This document shows, one piece after another, positions 9,006-18,341 of a DNA stretch of 64,000 nucleotides. Source of the stretch: an uncultured Lachnospiraceae bacterium (lineage in GTDB: Bacteria > Bacillota > Clostridia > Lachnospirales > Lachnospiraceae); assembly GCA_902765725.1 (NCBI GenBank), contig CACXAT010000001.1, positions 62,001-126,000 on the forward strand, written 5' to 3'. Numbering within the stretch: the first letter of the stretch is position 1; each line of letters begins with the position of its first letter. The translations under genes were made by a program, and so were the position numbers. Below the pieces are notes generated by a model. That model worked only from the letters and a program-made list of their open reading frames with translations. It did not search any database and was not told where the DNA came from.

Positions 9006-10331
9006 TTATAAAGCGTGACTCTTCCGGTCCATCAGCTGCAGGATCCTTGCCGTGGCATGGCCGTCGCATCCGCTCATAAAACGGTATTTGAACTCCCGCA
9101 CCCGTGCCAGATCGAACTCTGCGTCCGGGGTCTTCAGGACCTCTGTAAGCTCCTGTGTCGTAGAACAGACCGGTCCGGGCATCATCTCCCGGATCGGATA
9201 GTAGAATCCTCTCTCGTCCAGGTATTCCTGCATGTCATAGGTAAAGAACAGAAGCGGTTTCTCAAACAGCGAATATTCAAAGACAAGGGAAGAGTAATCC
9301 GTGATGCATACGTCGGCTGCCGTAAGCAGCTCCTCGATCGACAGACTGTCTGTGATGTCAAAGGCAAAGTCTGCGCAGTCCGCAGGTATCACAGGACGGT
9401 CCTTTGCTTTTACGAAGGGATGGTGCTTCACAAGAAGAATGAACCTGTCTCCCAGCTCTCTCTTCATCGCGGGGATATCCAGCCGGTCCGGTGAAGACGC
9501 GCGCCCTACGGAGCCTCTGAAGGTCGGTGCGTAGAGGATCACCTTTTTTCCGGGAACCAGTTCCTTACTCTCCTCGATGACCGAGGAGTCTGCGTAATCC
9601 GTATATACATCGTCCAGCTTCGCCGAAGCCTTCTTCTCAGGCAGAAACAGTGCCGGCGCCATGCGCCTGAGGACCCAGGTCACCTTGCCGCAGGCCTTCT
9701 GCCTGTATTTTCTGCTGAAGAACATATCCGTCCGGCTTACGCCGATAGGAAGGATCCGCTCGATCCGGTCCTCCATATGGAAGGCTTCCGCATAGGCCCA
9801 TACTACCTCGGGACTGGACACGGTAACGTAGGAGAAATTGCCGTGTACCGGATACCGCTCCAGATCTTCGACGGTCGTCCCGAACTCTTTCCCGACCGTA
9901 CTGTAACCGAACTTTTTAAAAGCCCCGCAGGCATGCCAGGTCTGGATGACCGTTGTCTCGGGCCGGATCGGAAGACTGCTCAGGAAGTATGAACTCTCAT
10001 TGACAAAGATAAACTCGGCGCGGGCAAGCTGCGCAATTGCGCCAAGGCAATTGCGCGCCACCAGGGCCTGGTTCTCCATGCCCTCACGGATGCAGACCAC
10101 GGATATTGTGTAGTTCCCATTCTCATGGGCATTTCTTCGCTCCAGGGCAGCGCGGATCAGCCGGAAGTTGTCAGAGAGCATCTTCTCCCTGACTTCCAGA
10201 AATACGACGCTCCCCGACACGACCGGCTCTCTGGCTGCAGCCCTGTACCGGGAAGGATACAGGCGCTTCAGTGTGAGATCCTTGTATGCCCTGCGGGCGA
10301 TGCTTCGCGGAGTCTTCAAACTGTTTTCCAT
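9006..10331 (-). CDS. CDP-glycerol:glycerophosphate glycerophosphotransferase family protein
   Basis: A 441-residue peripheral membrane enzyme of the TagB/TagF family, expected to transfer glycerol- or ribitol-phosphate from a CDP-polyol to a lipid-linked acceptor. Family landmarks are QTWHACGAFKKFGY near 130, PIGVSRTDMFF near 197, the strand VILYAPTFRGSVG near 270, the catalytic-type KHHPFVK near 310, and DVCITDYSSLVFEYSLFEKP near 345-365, followed by the C-terminal SGCDGHATARI. It lies eight bases after the carrier-protein gene. The exact polyol and acceptor cannot be read from the sequence. Confidence 0.88.
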   Translation of the reverse strand: MENSLKTPRSIARRAYKDLTLKRLYPSRYRAAAREPVVSGSVVFLEVREKMLSDNFRLIRAALERRNAHENGNYTISVVCIREGMENQALVARNCLGAIAQLARAEFIFVNESSYFLSSLPIRPETTVIQTWHACGAFKKFGYSTVGKEFGTTVEDLERYPVHGNFSYVTVSSPEVVWAYAEAFHMEDRIERILPIGVSRTDMFFSRKYRQKACGKVTWVLRRMAPALFLPEKKASAKLDDVYTDYADSSVIEESKELVPGKKVILYAPTFRGSVGRASSPDRLDIPAMKRELGDRFILLVKHHPFVKAKDRPVIPADCADFAFDITDSLSIEELLTAADVCITDYSSLVFEYSLFEKPLLFFTYDMQEYLDERGFYYPIREMMPGPVCSTTQELTEVLKTPDAEFDLARVREFKYRFMSGCDGHATARILQLMDRKSHAL

Positions 10332-10338
10332 ATCCCCT

Positions 10339-10566
10339 TTATTCGTTTTCCATGCGCTCGATCAGTTCCATGATCGCCTCTGCCGAGTTGAAGTTCTCGG
10401 GAAGAAGGTCATCCACCTGAATCTCGATCCCATACTGAACGTTGATCTCACTCACCATTGCGATGATGTCAAAAGACGACAGGATCTCATCATCGATCAG
10501 AGCATCTTCCGTCTCAAAGTCAACGTCCGGACGTACAGAATTCAGAATCTCAATCAGCTTTTCCAT
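10339..10566 (-). CDS. stand-alone acyl carrier protein (DltC-like), module A
   Basis: A 75-residue acidic carrier protein. The phosphopantetheine serine is most likely Ser31 in ILSSFDI, equivalent to the D-S-L/F motif. Such small carriers accept an acyl or aminoacyl group as a thioester from a partner ligase. Its place between an AMP-forming ligase and an MBOAT/DltD set upstream mirrors dltC. The paralogue at 34406-34630 shares the ENFNS motif near helix III. A textbook AGGAGG lies nine bases before the ATG. The main fatty-acid ACP role is unlikely given the context and degenerate motif. Confidence 0.85.
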   Translation of the reverse strand: MEKLIEILNSVRPDVDFETEDALIDDEILSSFDIIAMVSEINVQYGIEIQVDDLLPENFNSAEAIMELIERMENE

Positions 10567-10643
10567 TTATATATTCCTCCTTCTTAGGAATCATCTGTTG
10601 CTGGTATGCCGCCGGCGTTGTTCGCGGCAGTGCCCGGAGCGGC

Positions 10644-12161
10644 TCATCTGGCGGCCAGCTCTCTTCGCAGCACCTTTCCGTTGAACGTCCGGGGGATCGC
10701 ATCGATCACTTCAATCATACGCGGCATACGGTTGTCGTCAATATGTTCTTTCAGATAAGCGAACAATTCCGCCTCAGAATATTCTGTACCCTCTGCCGGA
10801 ACGACGAACAGCTTCGGCACCTGGCCGGCAAGCTCATCCTTCACGGGGATGCATGCGCAGTCCGCGACCATCGCGCAGCCCGCGGCAGCCTCTTCGATCT
10901 CCTCCGGCGAGATCTTGATCCCTTTATAATTGATCACGTCATCCGCCCTGCCGAGGACATAGATATACCCGTCAGGGTCGATGTAGGACAGGTCTGCGGT
11001 CATCACATATCCATCCTGCAGTGTCCCGGCAGTCAGCTCAGGCTCTCCCCAGTAGCCGCTCATGTTCATCGGCCCTGCGGAGGCCAGAAGACCTGTATTC
11101 TCCGCGCTGGATTCGATCGGCTTCCGGTCCGGTCCCATCACCGCGAACCGGGCATTGGGCACCGGTCTGCCGATGCTTCCCGGCCGGCCGGCATCTTTAT
11201 TGAAGTCCAGATAGCAGGTGCGTCCGGACTCGGAGGATCCATAGCAGTTATACAGGCGCGAATCGGGGAAGCATTCCCTGAGCTTCTCCTTCGTACTCTC
11301 GGGGAGAAATGCCGCTCCGACCTCTATATAGTCGATCTGCGGCGCATAGGCGTGAAGCCGGGCGTGGGATGTCTTAAGCAGCATCTCAGCCGCGCTCGGA
11401 GTCAGATCAAGGGCGGTCGCCCCCTGCTTCTCCATCATATCCAGCAGGACTCTGGGCAGCGTGATCCCGTTGGCGATCAGAACCGTACTGCCGTTCAGCA
11501 GATGCGCATAGGCTGTCCGCAGCCCGTGGGCATGGTTCAGCGGAAGGGGCATCAGCTCCACACTGTCGCTCTTCATGCAGGTACCGGCTATGATATTCTG
11601 GGCATTGGCGATATTGGCCCTGCCGGAGAGCATTACACCCTTCGACTTTCCCGTCGTCCCGGTCGAGAACAGGATCTCCGCGGTGCTTTCCGGATCGATC
11701 GAATCCAGCGCCAGGCGGCCCTTCCTCAGGGACTCTTCCCTTTCATTTTCCCGGATCCCGGCGCACAGAGTCTCCCATTCCTTCATGGTCATGGCCCGGG
11801 CCGGGGTCTCTTCCGTACTCTTCCGGGTCAGCTGCACGGCGCAGCCGGTCTGAGAGACGATCTCCCTCAGGCGGTCCGGGGCGACCCGGCGCTCCACGCC
11901 GACAAAGATCCCGCCGGTCAGCTGGCAGGCAAGATTGACGGCCAGGAACATCTCGTCCTGAGAACACTCCATGACAATGCGGCTTCCGTCGCATACTCCC
12001 ACTGACCGAAGTGCGGATGCGCAGATGCAGATATCCTCCCAGACATCCTGATATGTGTGAATACCCTTATTATCAACAACAGCCCGTACATCGCCTGCGC
12101 GGTCTGCATTCATGCAGACCGCCTCAGCCAATGTGCGGGCTTTCATAATTCTTTCTTCCAT
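10644..12161 (-). CDS. AMP-forming acyl/aminoacyl ligase (DltA-like position), module A
   Basis: A 505-residue ANL-superfamily adenylating enzyme, expected to activate a carboxylic acid with ATP and load it on the neighbouring carrier. The P-loop FSTGTTGKSKG is at 165-175, the A5 motif YNCYGSSESG follows near 305, then the hinge LGRADDVINYKGIKISPEE, and the C-terminal lysine in RTFNGKVLRREL. Length equals DltA, but the P-loop and A5 motifs differ from canonical D-alanine ligases, so the substrate is open. The paralogue at 30707-32818 shares LPLNH in the substrate-binding region. The start at 12161 has GGAAGG 12 bases away; an in-frame ATG five codons later is possible. Confidence 0.82.
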   Translation of the reverse strand: MEERIMKARTLAEAVCMNADRAGDVRAVVDNKGIHTYQDVWEDICICASALRSVGVCDGSRIVMECSQDEMFLAVNLACQLTGGIFVGVERRVAPDRLREIVSQTGCAVQLTRKSTEETPARAMTMKEWETLCAGIRENEREESLRKGRLALDSIDPESTAEILFSTGTTGKSKGVMLSGRANIANAQNIIAGTCMKSDSVELMPLPLNHAHGLRTAYAHLLNGSTVLIANGITLPRVLLDMMEKQGATALDLTPSAAEMLLKTSHARLHAYAPQIDYIEVGAAFLPESTKEKLRECFPDSRLYNCYGSSESGRTCYLDFNKDAGRPGSIGRPVPNARFAVMGPDRKPIESSAENTGLLASAGPMNMSGYWGEPELTAGTLQDGYVMTADLSYIDPDGYIYVLGRADDVINYKGIKISPEEIEEAAAGCAMVADCACIPVKDELAGQVPKLFVVPAEGTEYSEAELFAYLKEHIDDNRMPRMIEVIDAIPRTFNGKVLRRELAAR

Positions 12162-12189
12162 GTGCTACTCAGCCTTCCGTTTCTGTCAT

Positions 12190-13428
12190 TCAGCCGGCAT
12201 CTGCAGGAGACGGATCCGTTCCGCCTTCTGATGTACCGCTGCCACCCTCCTGGCCTCCTTCGTTTCCTGACGAGCCGCTGCCGCCCTGGCCGCCTTCATT
12301 TCCCGATGAACCGCCGCTCTGGCCGCCTTCACTGCCTGACGGATCGTCGTCTTCCACAGGCGTGATGATCTCAGGCTGCGGTGTGATATACTCATCCTCA
12401 GGTGTCAGGATGCCGTTTATGACAACGCCGGTATTCAGGTCTACCGTGATGTTCCGCCCGATCGACCTCATCATCTGCTCATAGATAATTCGGCTCAGGA
12501 CCGGCGCGTAATGAACTCCGTCCACCGTATCAAACTGCGGAAGGGCAAGAACATAGGAAAACAGATCGATCACTCTGGACGGAAATGCTTTCTTAAGCTG
12601 TTTATTGAACTTTACCCTCTTTTTGTTTGTCCCGTCCTGTCTGGGCAGAACCCCGATAAACCGAAAGTCCGCTGCCGGATATGTGTGGATCAGGGTCTTG
12701 TACAGATTGACATAGGCGCTGATGTTCCGCAGGTCATTTCCGCCAAGGTCGATCAGCACGGTGCCTGTGGGCTGCTGCTCCAGGAACGAATCGATCAGCT
12801 TCAGGCCGGCAGCCTTCCACCGGTTATCCGAAAACATTCTGCGGAACAGACAGTCTATGCCGCAGCCGGAATAGTGATAGAAATAAACCTCCGGATCCTT
12901 GACCGCATTGGCCGTATTCTTCGTGCGGGACGCTCCGATATAGAGGTATTTCGCACCATTAAAATCAAGATCGCCGCCCGCTGTGGAGAGCGCCTTCTTC
13001 ACGGTGTATACCTTGGTCTTCCCTATATAGTAGGCACCCTTTTTGAAGGTTCCGGCTTTTTTGGTGCTGTCCGTCACCTGCACGACACAGGACATAGTGA
13101 TGCCGCCGGCCTTCGCAAAGATCTTGCAGGTACCGGCAGACTTGGCAGTCACCACAGCTTTATTCTTGCTCTTCTTCCTTACACAGGCGACCTTCTTGTC
13201 CGTGGTGCTCCACTTAACGCTCTTCGCGCCCCCCTGCACCTTCAGAACGAATCTCGAATTCCGGTTCAGGTGCTTGATCGTCTTATTTAAAGAATACTTC
13301 TTTTTCTGCGCCTTCTGCGCTGCCTGCGTCTCAAAGCCTGCTCCCATCAGGCTCGCTCCGGGCACGGAACTGACCGCCATCACCAGGGCCAGGATCAGAC
13401 ACGCGATGCTTTTTTTCAGATGTTTCAC
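12190..13428 (-). CDS. secreted SGNH-hydrolase-like protein with Ig-like domain, module A
   Basis: A 412-residue exported protein. The GTG at 13428 is preferred because AGGGGAG lies just upstream and it creates a normal signal peptide (MKHLKKSIACLILALVMAV). An Ig-like (Big_2 type) domain with KWSTTDKKVACV spans about 40-115. An SGNH-like domain follows with IGASRT (nucleophile serine region), DLGGNDLRN and DGVHY as the Asp-His element. The last ~55 residues are a glycine/serine/glutamate linker with repeats of GNEGGQ. It probably removes or transfers an ester group outside the cell. It is paralogous in layout to 37463-38605 in module B. No sortase motif is visible. Confidence 0.72.
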   Translation of the reverse strand: MKHLKKSIACLILALVMAVSSVPGASLMGAGFETQAAQKAQKKKYSLNKTIKHLNRNSRFVLKVQGGAKSVKWSTTDKKVACVRKKSKNKAVVTAKSAGTCKIFAKAGGITMSCVVQVTDSTKKAGTFKKGAYYIGKTKVYTVKKALSTAGGDLDFNGAKYLYIGASRTKNTANAVKDPEVYFYHYSGCGIDCLFRRMFSDNRWKAAGLKLIDSFLEQQPTGTVLIDLGGNDLRNISAYVNLYKTLIHTYPAADFRFIGVLPRQDGTNKKRVKFNKQLKKAFPSRVIDLFSYVLALPQFDTVDGVHYAPVLSRIIYEQMMRSIGRNITVDLNTGVVINGILTPEDEYITPQPEIITPVEDDDPSGSEGGQSGGSSGNEGGQGGSGSSGNEGGQEGGSGTSEGGTDPSPADAG

Positions 13429-13484
13429 TTCAGCGGCTCCCCTTATATGTCTCTTCTGCAAAACAAATACTGCGATAATTAACA

Positions 13485-13493
13485 ATTATATCA
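13485..13493 (-). promoter_or_regulatory. possible internal extended -10 promoter
   Basis: TGA-TATAAT on the minus strand, in an AT-rich gap of about 100 bases between the DltD-like gene and the SGNH/Ig gene. No good -35 box was found at 17 bases, but the extended TG element can compensate. It would give extra expression of the downstream genes. Confidence 0.4.
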
Positions 13494-13531
13494 TATAGAT
13501 GTAACAATTACCAGAGCTTCCGTCAGGTCCC

Positions 13532-14953
13532 TCAGGCGGATTCCATCTCTTCAACGCTGCTGTCCATGGCGGACACCTTCTTGTCGATGGCATACTGCAC
13601 ATTCAGCTCCCAGAAACAGTCATAGGTCTGTTCGCCGCTTCGGCGCGTTTCGATGCGAAGGTCATCCTCCCCGGACATGGCATCCAGAGGGATGTCGAAA
13701 TCCGTGCCTTCCTGCCAGTCGGCAAGGACCTTCCATTCCTGTCCCTCCTTCTTGAGGAGCAGTCGGTATTCCGGGATCAGGTCTTCATTCTGGACGGAGA
13801 GAGCCCGGACTTTGTAACCGTCCTTTCTCTTCCTGACATACACAAAGCATCCCGGTATGCGGGTCACGTCCTTCTTCATCTCTTCGACGCTCTCATAGAA
13901 CATGCCGCTGATGTCCTCTCCCGCCTCCACTTTTTTGATCGTGTCGGCCAGGATCTCGGAGAACCTGTCGGCCCCCTCCAGCGAGAGATGGATATGGTCC
14001 GAAAAGACCGTATCCGGAAAGAGCTCTTCCCGGTTCCTGAGCATGCTGAAATTGATGTAGGGGAAGCCGGTCTCAGCGCAGAACTTGGTCAGATAATCCC
14101 AGACCTCCTGGTAATTGCTGACGCTGTAGATCTCCGCCGCGGTGGACGGGATGGTGATCCAGATCAGCTTGACATTCTTCTTCCTGCACAGTTCGGCGAT
14201 CTTGAGTGTGTACTCTACCTCATGCTCGGCGATCTGGTCCTCTGAAAATGTCAGATCCTCCGCGTTCATGCTGCCCGTAAGGGCACCCTTTTTGAAGACG
14301 ATAAAGCCGTTGCCGCCATAGTAGGAGGCCGCACTTGTATCGGCCTTCCAGTTCGGATCAGCGACCTTCCTGCGGCTTTCGTAGTTCTGCTTCAGCTGTT
14401 CGATGCTGGTCACCGTTCCGCCGAACCTGTACAGGGCGGACAGGTTGAACCACTGTCCCACCGGCGCGCAGTCCAGGAAGTACTTCACCCGCTCGAATTC
14501 GGAGATATAGTCCCCCACCAGCAGTCTTCCCCTGTGCAGGTTGATCTGCTTCTTCGGAATCAGGCGGTCCCAGTTCAGGTTGACCACGACATATTCCGGA
14601 TCATACTCTTCCAGCAGATACTCCACCATATAGTAGGCACCGTCCGTAGACTGGCTCGCGGTAGAGGCATCAACGACCTCCTCATATCCCATCTCCTTCG
14701 CCAGGACGGCGGTATCACATCCGTGATAGACCTGAGAGGCTCCGGCCACAACCATACCGACCTTCGCGCCGGAGGATTTGATCCTGCGCATGTCTCTCTG
14801 GAAATGATTGGCATAATGCGCCGAATCGAAGCACTGCCTGGCGATCAGCTCCGCGATGATAAGAACGGCGATGATCACTGCGGCGCATCCGATCCTGGAT
14901 ACCAGGCTGCTGCGCTTTGCTGCCTGTTCACTGGTGTTATCAGAACTGCGCAT
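13532..14953 (-). CDS. DltD-like SGNH-fold membrane-anchored protein, module A
   Basis: A 473-residue protein with one N-terminal membrane helix (residues ~20-40) and an extracytoplasmic SGNH/DltD-like domain. The serine block is VVAGASQVYHG and the Asp-His block is FSDHIHLSLEG near residue 330. The C-terminal ~100 residues are beta-rich. Paired with an MBOAT protein, this is the arrangement of DltB/DltD, AlgI/AlgJ or PatA/PatB, in which the SGNH partner receives the acyl group and passes it to the glycan. The ATG at 14953 has AGGAGG seven bases upstream; it overlaps the MBOAT stop by 14 bases, so the two are translationally coupled. Confidence 0.78.
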   Translation of the reverse strand: MRSSDNTSEQAAKRSSLVSRIGCAAVIIAVLIIAELIARQCFDSAHYANHFQRDMRRIKSSGAKVGMVVAGASQVYHGCDTAVLAKEMGYEEVVDASTASQSTDGAYYMVEYLLEEYDPEYVVVNLNWDRLIPKKQINLHRGRLLVGDYISEFERVKYFLDCAPVGQWFNLSALYRFGGTVTSIEQLKQNYESRRKVADPNWKADTSAASYYGGNGFIVFKKGALTGSMNAEDLTFSEDQIAEHEVEYTLKIAELCRKKNVKLIWITIPSTAAEIYSVSNYQEVWDYLTKFCAETGFPYINFSMLRNREELFPDTVFSDHIHLSLEGADRFSEILADTIKKVEAGEDISGMFYESVEEMKKDVTRIPGCFVYVRKRKDGYKVRALSVQNEDLIPEYRLLLKKEGQEWKVLADWQEGTDFDIPLDAMSGEDDLRIETRRSGEQTYDCFWELNVQYAIDKKVSAMDSSVEEMESA

Positions 14954-16520
14954 ACATAAATCCTCCTGCAGATGCATTGCCGCCGCCGGCTCCCATTATG
15001 ATCAGAACAAGCATGAGCCCATAGGCAAGTCCCCTGACTGCCCAGTGTACATTTTTCCTGATCCCGTTTTCATTTACCAGATCCACCCCAAACATCACCA
15101 GGACGCCGATCGCGATATACCACAGGGTGATGCCCTGGCCGGCACAGCCCTTCAGCAGCACCTGCACCGGATGCGCCAGCTCGCCCCAGTTGGGCGTAAA
15201 CATGAGGCGGATATACTCGAATGCTCCCGCGACCGTGCTGCTGCAGTAGAAGATTCTCAGCAGACTGACCAGCAGGAACGTACGGATGATCATAACGATC
15301 CTCCACCATCTCGCTTCAGAGTTGATGTGCAGGGCCGCCTTCATCCGGTCATAGACAGGCTCCATCTGCATGCTGAACACGATAAACAGGAAGTTCAGCC
15401 AGCCCCACACGACGAAGGTCCAGCTGGCTCCGTGCCACAGTCCGGTCAGCGTCCACACGAAGATCATCGCGAAATAACTCGGAAGCAGCTTTCCCATCCT
15501 TGCGCCGAACCTCTCTCTGGCCCTGCGTCCGATCTTCTGGGCTGTCCTGCCCATGGAGCAGGGGTAGAAGATATAGTCAGAATACCAGTGGCCCAGGGTC
15601 ATATGCCAGCGCTGCCAGTAATTCTGGATCGACGTGGAGAAATAGGGCTGGCGGAAGTTCTCCTCCAGCTCTACGCCCAGCACTTCGCAGAAGCCGCACA
15701 TAATATTCATGTATCCGGAGAAGTCCGCGTAAAGCTGGATCCCGTATCCGAGAACTGCCGCGAACAGATATACGCCCGGAGTAGATGAGGGGTTCGCCAT
15801 GACCGCGCCGACGGTCGGCGCGAGCTTGTCTGCCACCAGCAGCTTCTCAAAATAGCCGTACAGTATACGCCGCATGCCGCGGCACATCCTGTCATAGTCA
15901 TAGGAGTGCGGCGCGAACAGCGTCTTTCCCAGACGGTCAAAACGGCTGAAGGGACCCTGGATAATATGCGGGAAGAAGGATACAAACAGAAGGTATTTCA
16001 GGTAATTACGCTCTGCCGGATACTTCTTCCTGCTGACATCGATCACATAGCCGGCTGCGGTGAATGTATAGAAGGAGATCCCCAGCGGCACTATGAAGCT
16101 GTCCACCCTTGCAAAGGCAGCCGTCAGGTCAGCGCCGGGAAGCAGTGCCTGCACCGTCTCCAGGACCATGGGACTGTATTTTACAACGCCCCAGATGCCG
16201 AAGATCACGATGCACATCAGGATGAAGAAGCGCTTTTTCTCCCGCTTGGAGCGCTCCCTCTCCGCGGCCTTCGCATCCCTGTCCTTCAGGGCGGCAAGCG
16301 CATCCTTCGATCTGCGGTTTGCCCCCTCCATCCACAGGGCGGCAGCGTAGGTGATCAGGGAAGTGACCAGGATAAACGCCATGCCTGCCAGACCGGCCCT
16401 TGAATAGAAAAAAAGGCTCCCGGCCAGGAGCACCAGCCACTGAAACCTCTTCGGCAATATAAAATAGACGGCTGTCAGACCGGTCAGAAAAGCCACATAA
16501 TCCTTAGACGTTATACTCAT
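14940..16520 (-). CDS. MBOAT family membrane O-acyltransferase, module A
   Basis: A 526-residue polytopic membrane protein of the DltB/AlgI family that moves an acyl group across the membrane. Family marks are SFFPHIIQGPFSRFD near residue 180, the YADFSGYMNI motif near 265, and LTGLWHGASWTFVVWG near 360, whose histidine is the expected catalytic residue. GGGAG stands before the ATG at 16520. First gene of the 16.5-6.8 kb operon. It is longer than DltB (about 400) and nearer AlgI-type length, consistent with an O-acetyl or larger acyl donor, though the carrier and ligase in the operon favour a carrier-bound donor. Confidence 0.9.
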   Translation of the reverse strand: MSITSKDYVAFLTGLTAVYFILPKRFQWLVLLAGSLFFYSRAGLAGMAFILVTSLITYAAALWMEGANRRSKDALAALKDRDAKAAERERSKREKKRFFILMCIVIFGIWGVVKYSPMVLETVQALLPGADLTAAFARVDSFIVPLGISFYTFTAAGYVIDVSRKKYPAERNYLKYLLFVSFFPHIIQGPFSRFDRLGKTLFAPHSYDYDRMCRGMRRILYGYFEKLLVADKLAPTVGAVMANPSSTPGVYLFAAVLGYGIQLYADFSGYMNIMCGFCEVLGVELEENFRQPYFSTSIQNYWQRWHMTLGHWYSDYIFYPCSMGRTAQKIGRRARERFGARMGKLLPSYFAMIFVWTLTGLWHGASWTFVVWGWLNFLFIVFSMQMEPVYDRMKAALHINSEARWWRIVMIIRTFLLVSLLRIFYCSSTVAGAFEYIRLMFTPNWGELAHPVQVLLKGCAGQGITLWYIAIGVLVMFGVDLVNENGIRKNVHWAVRGLAYGLMLVLIIMGAGGGNASAGGFMYAQF

Positions 16521-16579
16521 AACTCACTCCCAACGCTTGTTCTCAGGTTTTTGCGGCATGTGCGCGCAAATCCTGCGCC

Positions 16580-16609
16580 AGTATATCACACAAACAACGG
16601 TATTGTCAC
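16580..16609 (-). promoter_or_regulatory. promoter of the module A acylation operon
   Basis: GTGACA (16604-16609) and TATACT (16580-16585) on the minus strand, spaced by 18 bases, 60 bases before the MBOAT start codon and just after the terminator of the preceding operon. Confidence 0.6.
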
Positions 16610-16668
16610 TATTATGTTACATATTTATTACATGTGATTACGCCGTTTTCTGGAGACATGTAACAATT

Positions 16669-16703
16669 AAAAAGGGACGTCGCATCAGATAATGCGACGC
16701 CCC
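16669..16703 (-). terminator. Rho-independent terminator of the 23.6-16.7 kb operon
   Basis: GGGACGTCGCAT (16674-16685) pairs with ATGCGACGCCCC (16692-16703), with one A-C mismatch, and five T follow on the minus strand. It separates the exporter operon from the module A acylation operon. Confidence 0.9.
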
Positions 16704-16754
16704 TATCTTATTGATCGGCTGTTTTTGAGCATGGGACCGCAATGACGGAAGACA

Positions 16755-18341
16755 TCATGAGTGAAATAAGATCCGGTCGATCACCCGGTCCGAAGAGCCT
16801 GTATCCCGGAAGTCGAACTGTTCCTCCACATACCGCTTCGCCTTCTCCTGCTGATAATCACCCTTGTCGATCGCTTCGAGAAGCTCGTCGAAGGTGCGGC
16901 ACACCCGGCCCGGCGCATATTCTTCATACTCCCGGTGGAACCCGCGCGAGGAAGCGTACTCCTTCTCGTCAAACGCATAAAACAGCATGGGCCGGTCCAT
17001 CAGAGAATACTCGCAGATCGCGGAAGAATAATCCGTGATCAGAAGATCCGTCACATAGAAAAGATCATTGATATCCCGGACTGTCCCTGCGTCCGCCATG
17101 CGGTCTGCCATCGCCTGGGGGATCGGCACCGGCCTCTTCACCCAGGGGTGCATGCGGAACAGGACCACCGTATCCTCTCCCAGTGCCTCATACAGCCTGC
17201 CGAAGTCGATCTTCTCATAGGGGTAATCCGCGTCCAGCTTGCCCCGACCTCTGTAGGTGGGCGCAAATGTGATCACCCTCTTCTGACGGATCATGGGAAA
17301 CTGCTCTTCCAGAGCCTGCACGGCCAGCGCCCGGTGCTGCGGATCCAGGAACCGGTCGATCCTCGGAAGTCCTGTCGCAAGGACCTGCTCGTCATTGATC
17401 CCCCAGATCTCCGAGAAGATCGGGATCACCGCTCTGGAGCTCACGATCCCGTAAGTATACTGGCGGTGGCAGCTGAAGGGGGCAGGGCAGCCCGGGTGTC
17501 CCCAGCGGCTGTAGCCTGAACTTTTGAAGCCCACCCCTGCGTGCCACAGCTGGACCAGAACCGTGCTCTTATCCAGGATCAGATAGTCCAGAAGCGGGAC
17601 ATGATCATCCACAAAGATATAATCCGCCCGGGCGATCCTGCGGATCACCTCAGGAAGAGACTTCCTTCCGGCTCCGCGGTCCCGGAAGGACTCCAGGATC
17701 TCAAAGCCCCCGCCCGGGCAGTCAGCCCGGTCAAGGCCTCTTTCCCGCATCCGATCCCTGACCGCCGTCAGGTTTGTGCCCGGAGCAGTGGACTGCTCGG
17801 ACAAAAACAATACGGTCTTTCGTCCCGCCTTCTTCCCGCCTGCCTTTGCCCCTGCGCGAAGCGCACGGTAATATGCATTGACAGCCTCATGGGAGAGATC
17901 CTTTTTCAGCCTCTTAAGGGCATTCTGTCGTTTTCTGAGGGTCCTGACCCTGATCCGGAAGGGGGCTTTCAGGAACTGGATGCAGCAGCACTGGGTCTGC
18001 ATATCGTACCAGAATCTTCTGCGCGCAGCGTCCGGATCACACGCACAGGTCACTTCGGCCGCAGCACCGGCCGCCTCGATCTGAAGTCTGTAGTCTCCAT
18101 CCGGAATGCAGCGGCAGTTCCCCGGGTTGGTGATATTGATGTACGCCGAGAGCAAACAGGGATCTGCCTCCCTCGCTTCCCTGTCAGGCAGCATGGAAAA
18201 CAGGGCTTTGCCCTTCTCCCCTGCAAGAGACACTGTCACGTTCTCTCTCCAGGAGGGGTCCCTCCCGTCCGCATCTTCTGCTCTCATTTCTACATGCAGC
18301 AGGATCCGCTCCCACCGCACCGCGGTCACGGATATCTTCAT
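16755..18341 (-). CDS. CDP-glycerol glycerophosphotransferase family protein
   Basis: A 528-residue TagB/TagF-family enzyme. Residues 1-150 are an Ig-like or beta-rich accessory part (YINITNPGNCRC near 75) not typical of TagB. The transferase core has QLWHAGVGFKSSGYSRWGH near 275, ATGLPRIDRF, TFAPTYRGRGKL near 370, RMHPWVK near 405, and DLLITDYSSAICEYSLMDRP near 440-460. The start overlaps the fusion gene stop by four bases (ATGA), a coupled arrangement, so polymer synthesis and export are expressed together. It is the last gene before the terminator. It adds polyol-phosphate from a CDP donor; the polyol is unknown. Confidence 0.85.
   Translation of the reverse strand: MKISVTAVRWERILLHVEMRAEDADGRDPSWRENVTVSLAGEKGKALFSMLPDREAREADPCLLSAYINITNPGNCRCIPDGDYRLQIEAAGAAAEVTCACDPDAARRRFWYDMQTQCCCIQFLKAPFRIRVRTLRKRQNALKRLKKDLSHEAVNAYYRALRAGAKAGGKKAGRKTVLFLSEQSTAPGTNLTAVRDRMRERGLDRADCPGGGFEILESFRDRGAGRKSLPEVIRRIARADYIFVDDHVPLLDYLILDKSTVLVQLWHAGVGFKSSGYSRWGHPGCPAPFSCHRQYTYGIVSSRAVIPIFSEIWGINDEQVLATGLPRIDRFLDPQHRALAVQALEEQFPMIRQKRVITFAPTYRGRGKLDADYPYEKIDFGRLYEALGEDTVVLFRMHPWVKRPVPIPQAMADRMADAGTVRDINDLFYVTDLLITDYSSAICEYSLMDRPMLFYAFDEKEYASSRGFHREYEEYAPGRVCRTFDELLEAIDKGDYQQEKAKRYVEEQFDFRDTGSSDRVIDRILFHS

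Noticed and set aside
10644..12161. direct naming as dltA
   Set aside because: Position and length fit, but core motifs are not those of D-alanine ligases; the name would claim a substrate that is not shown.
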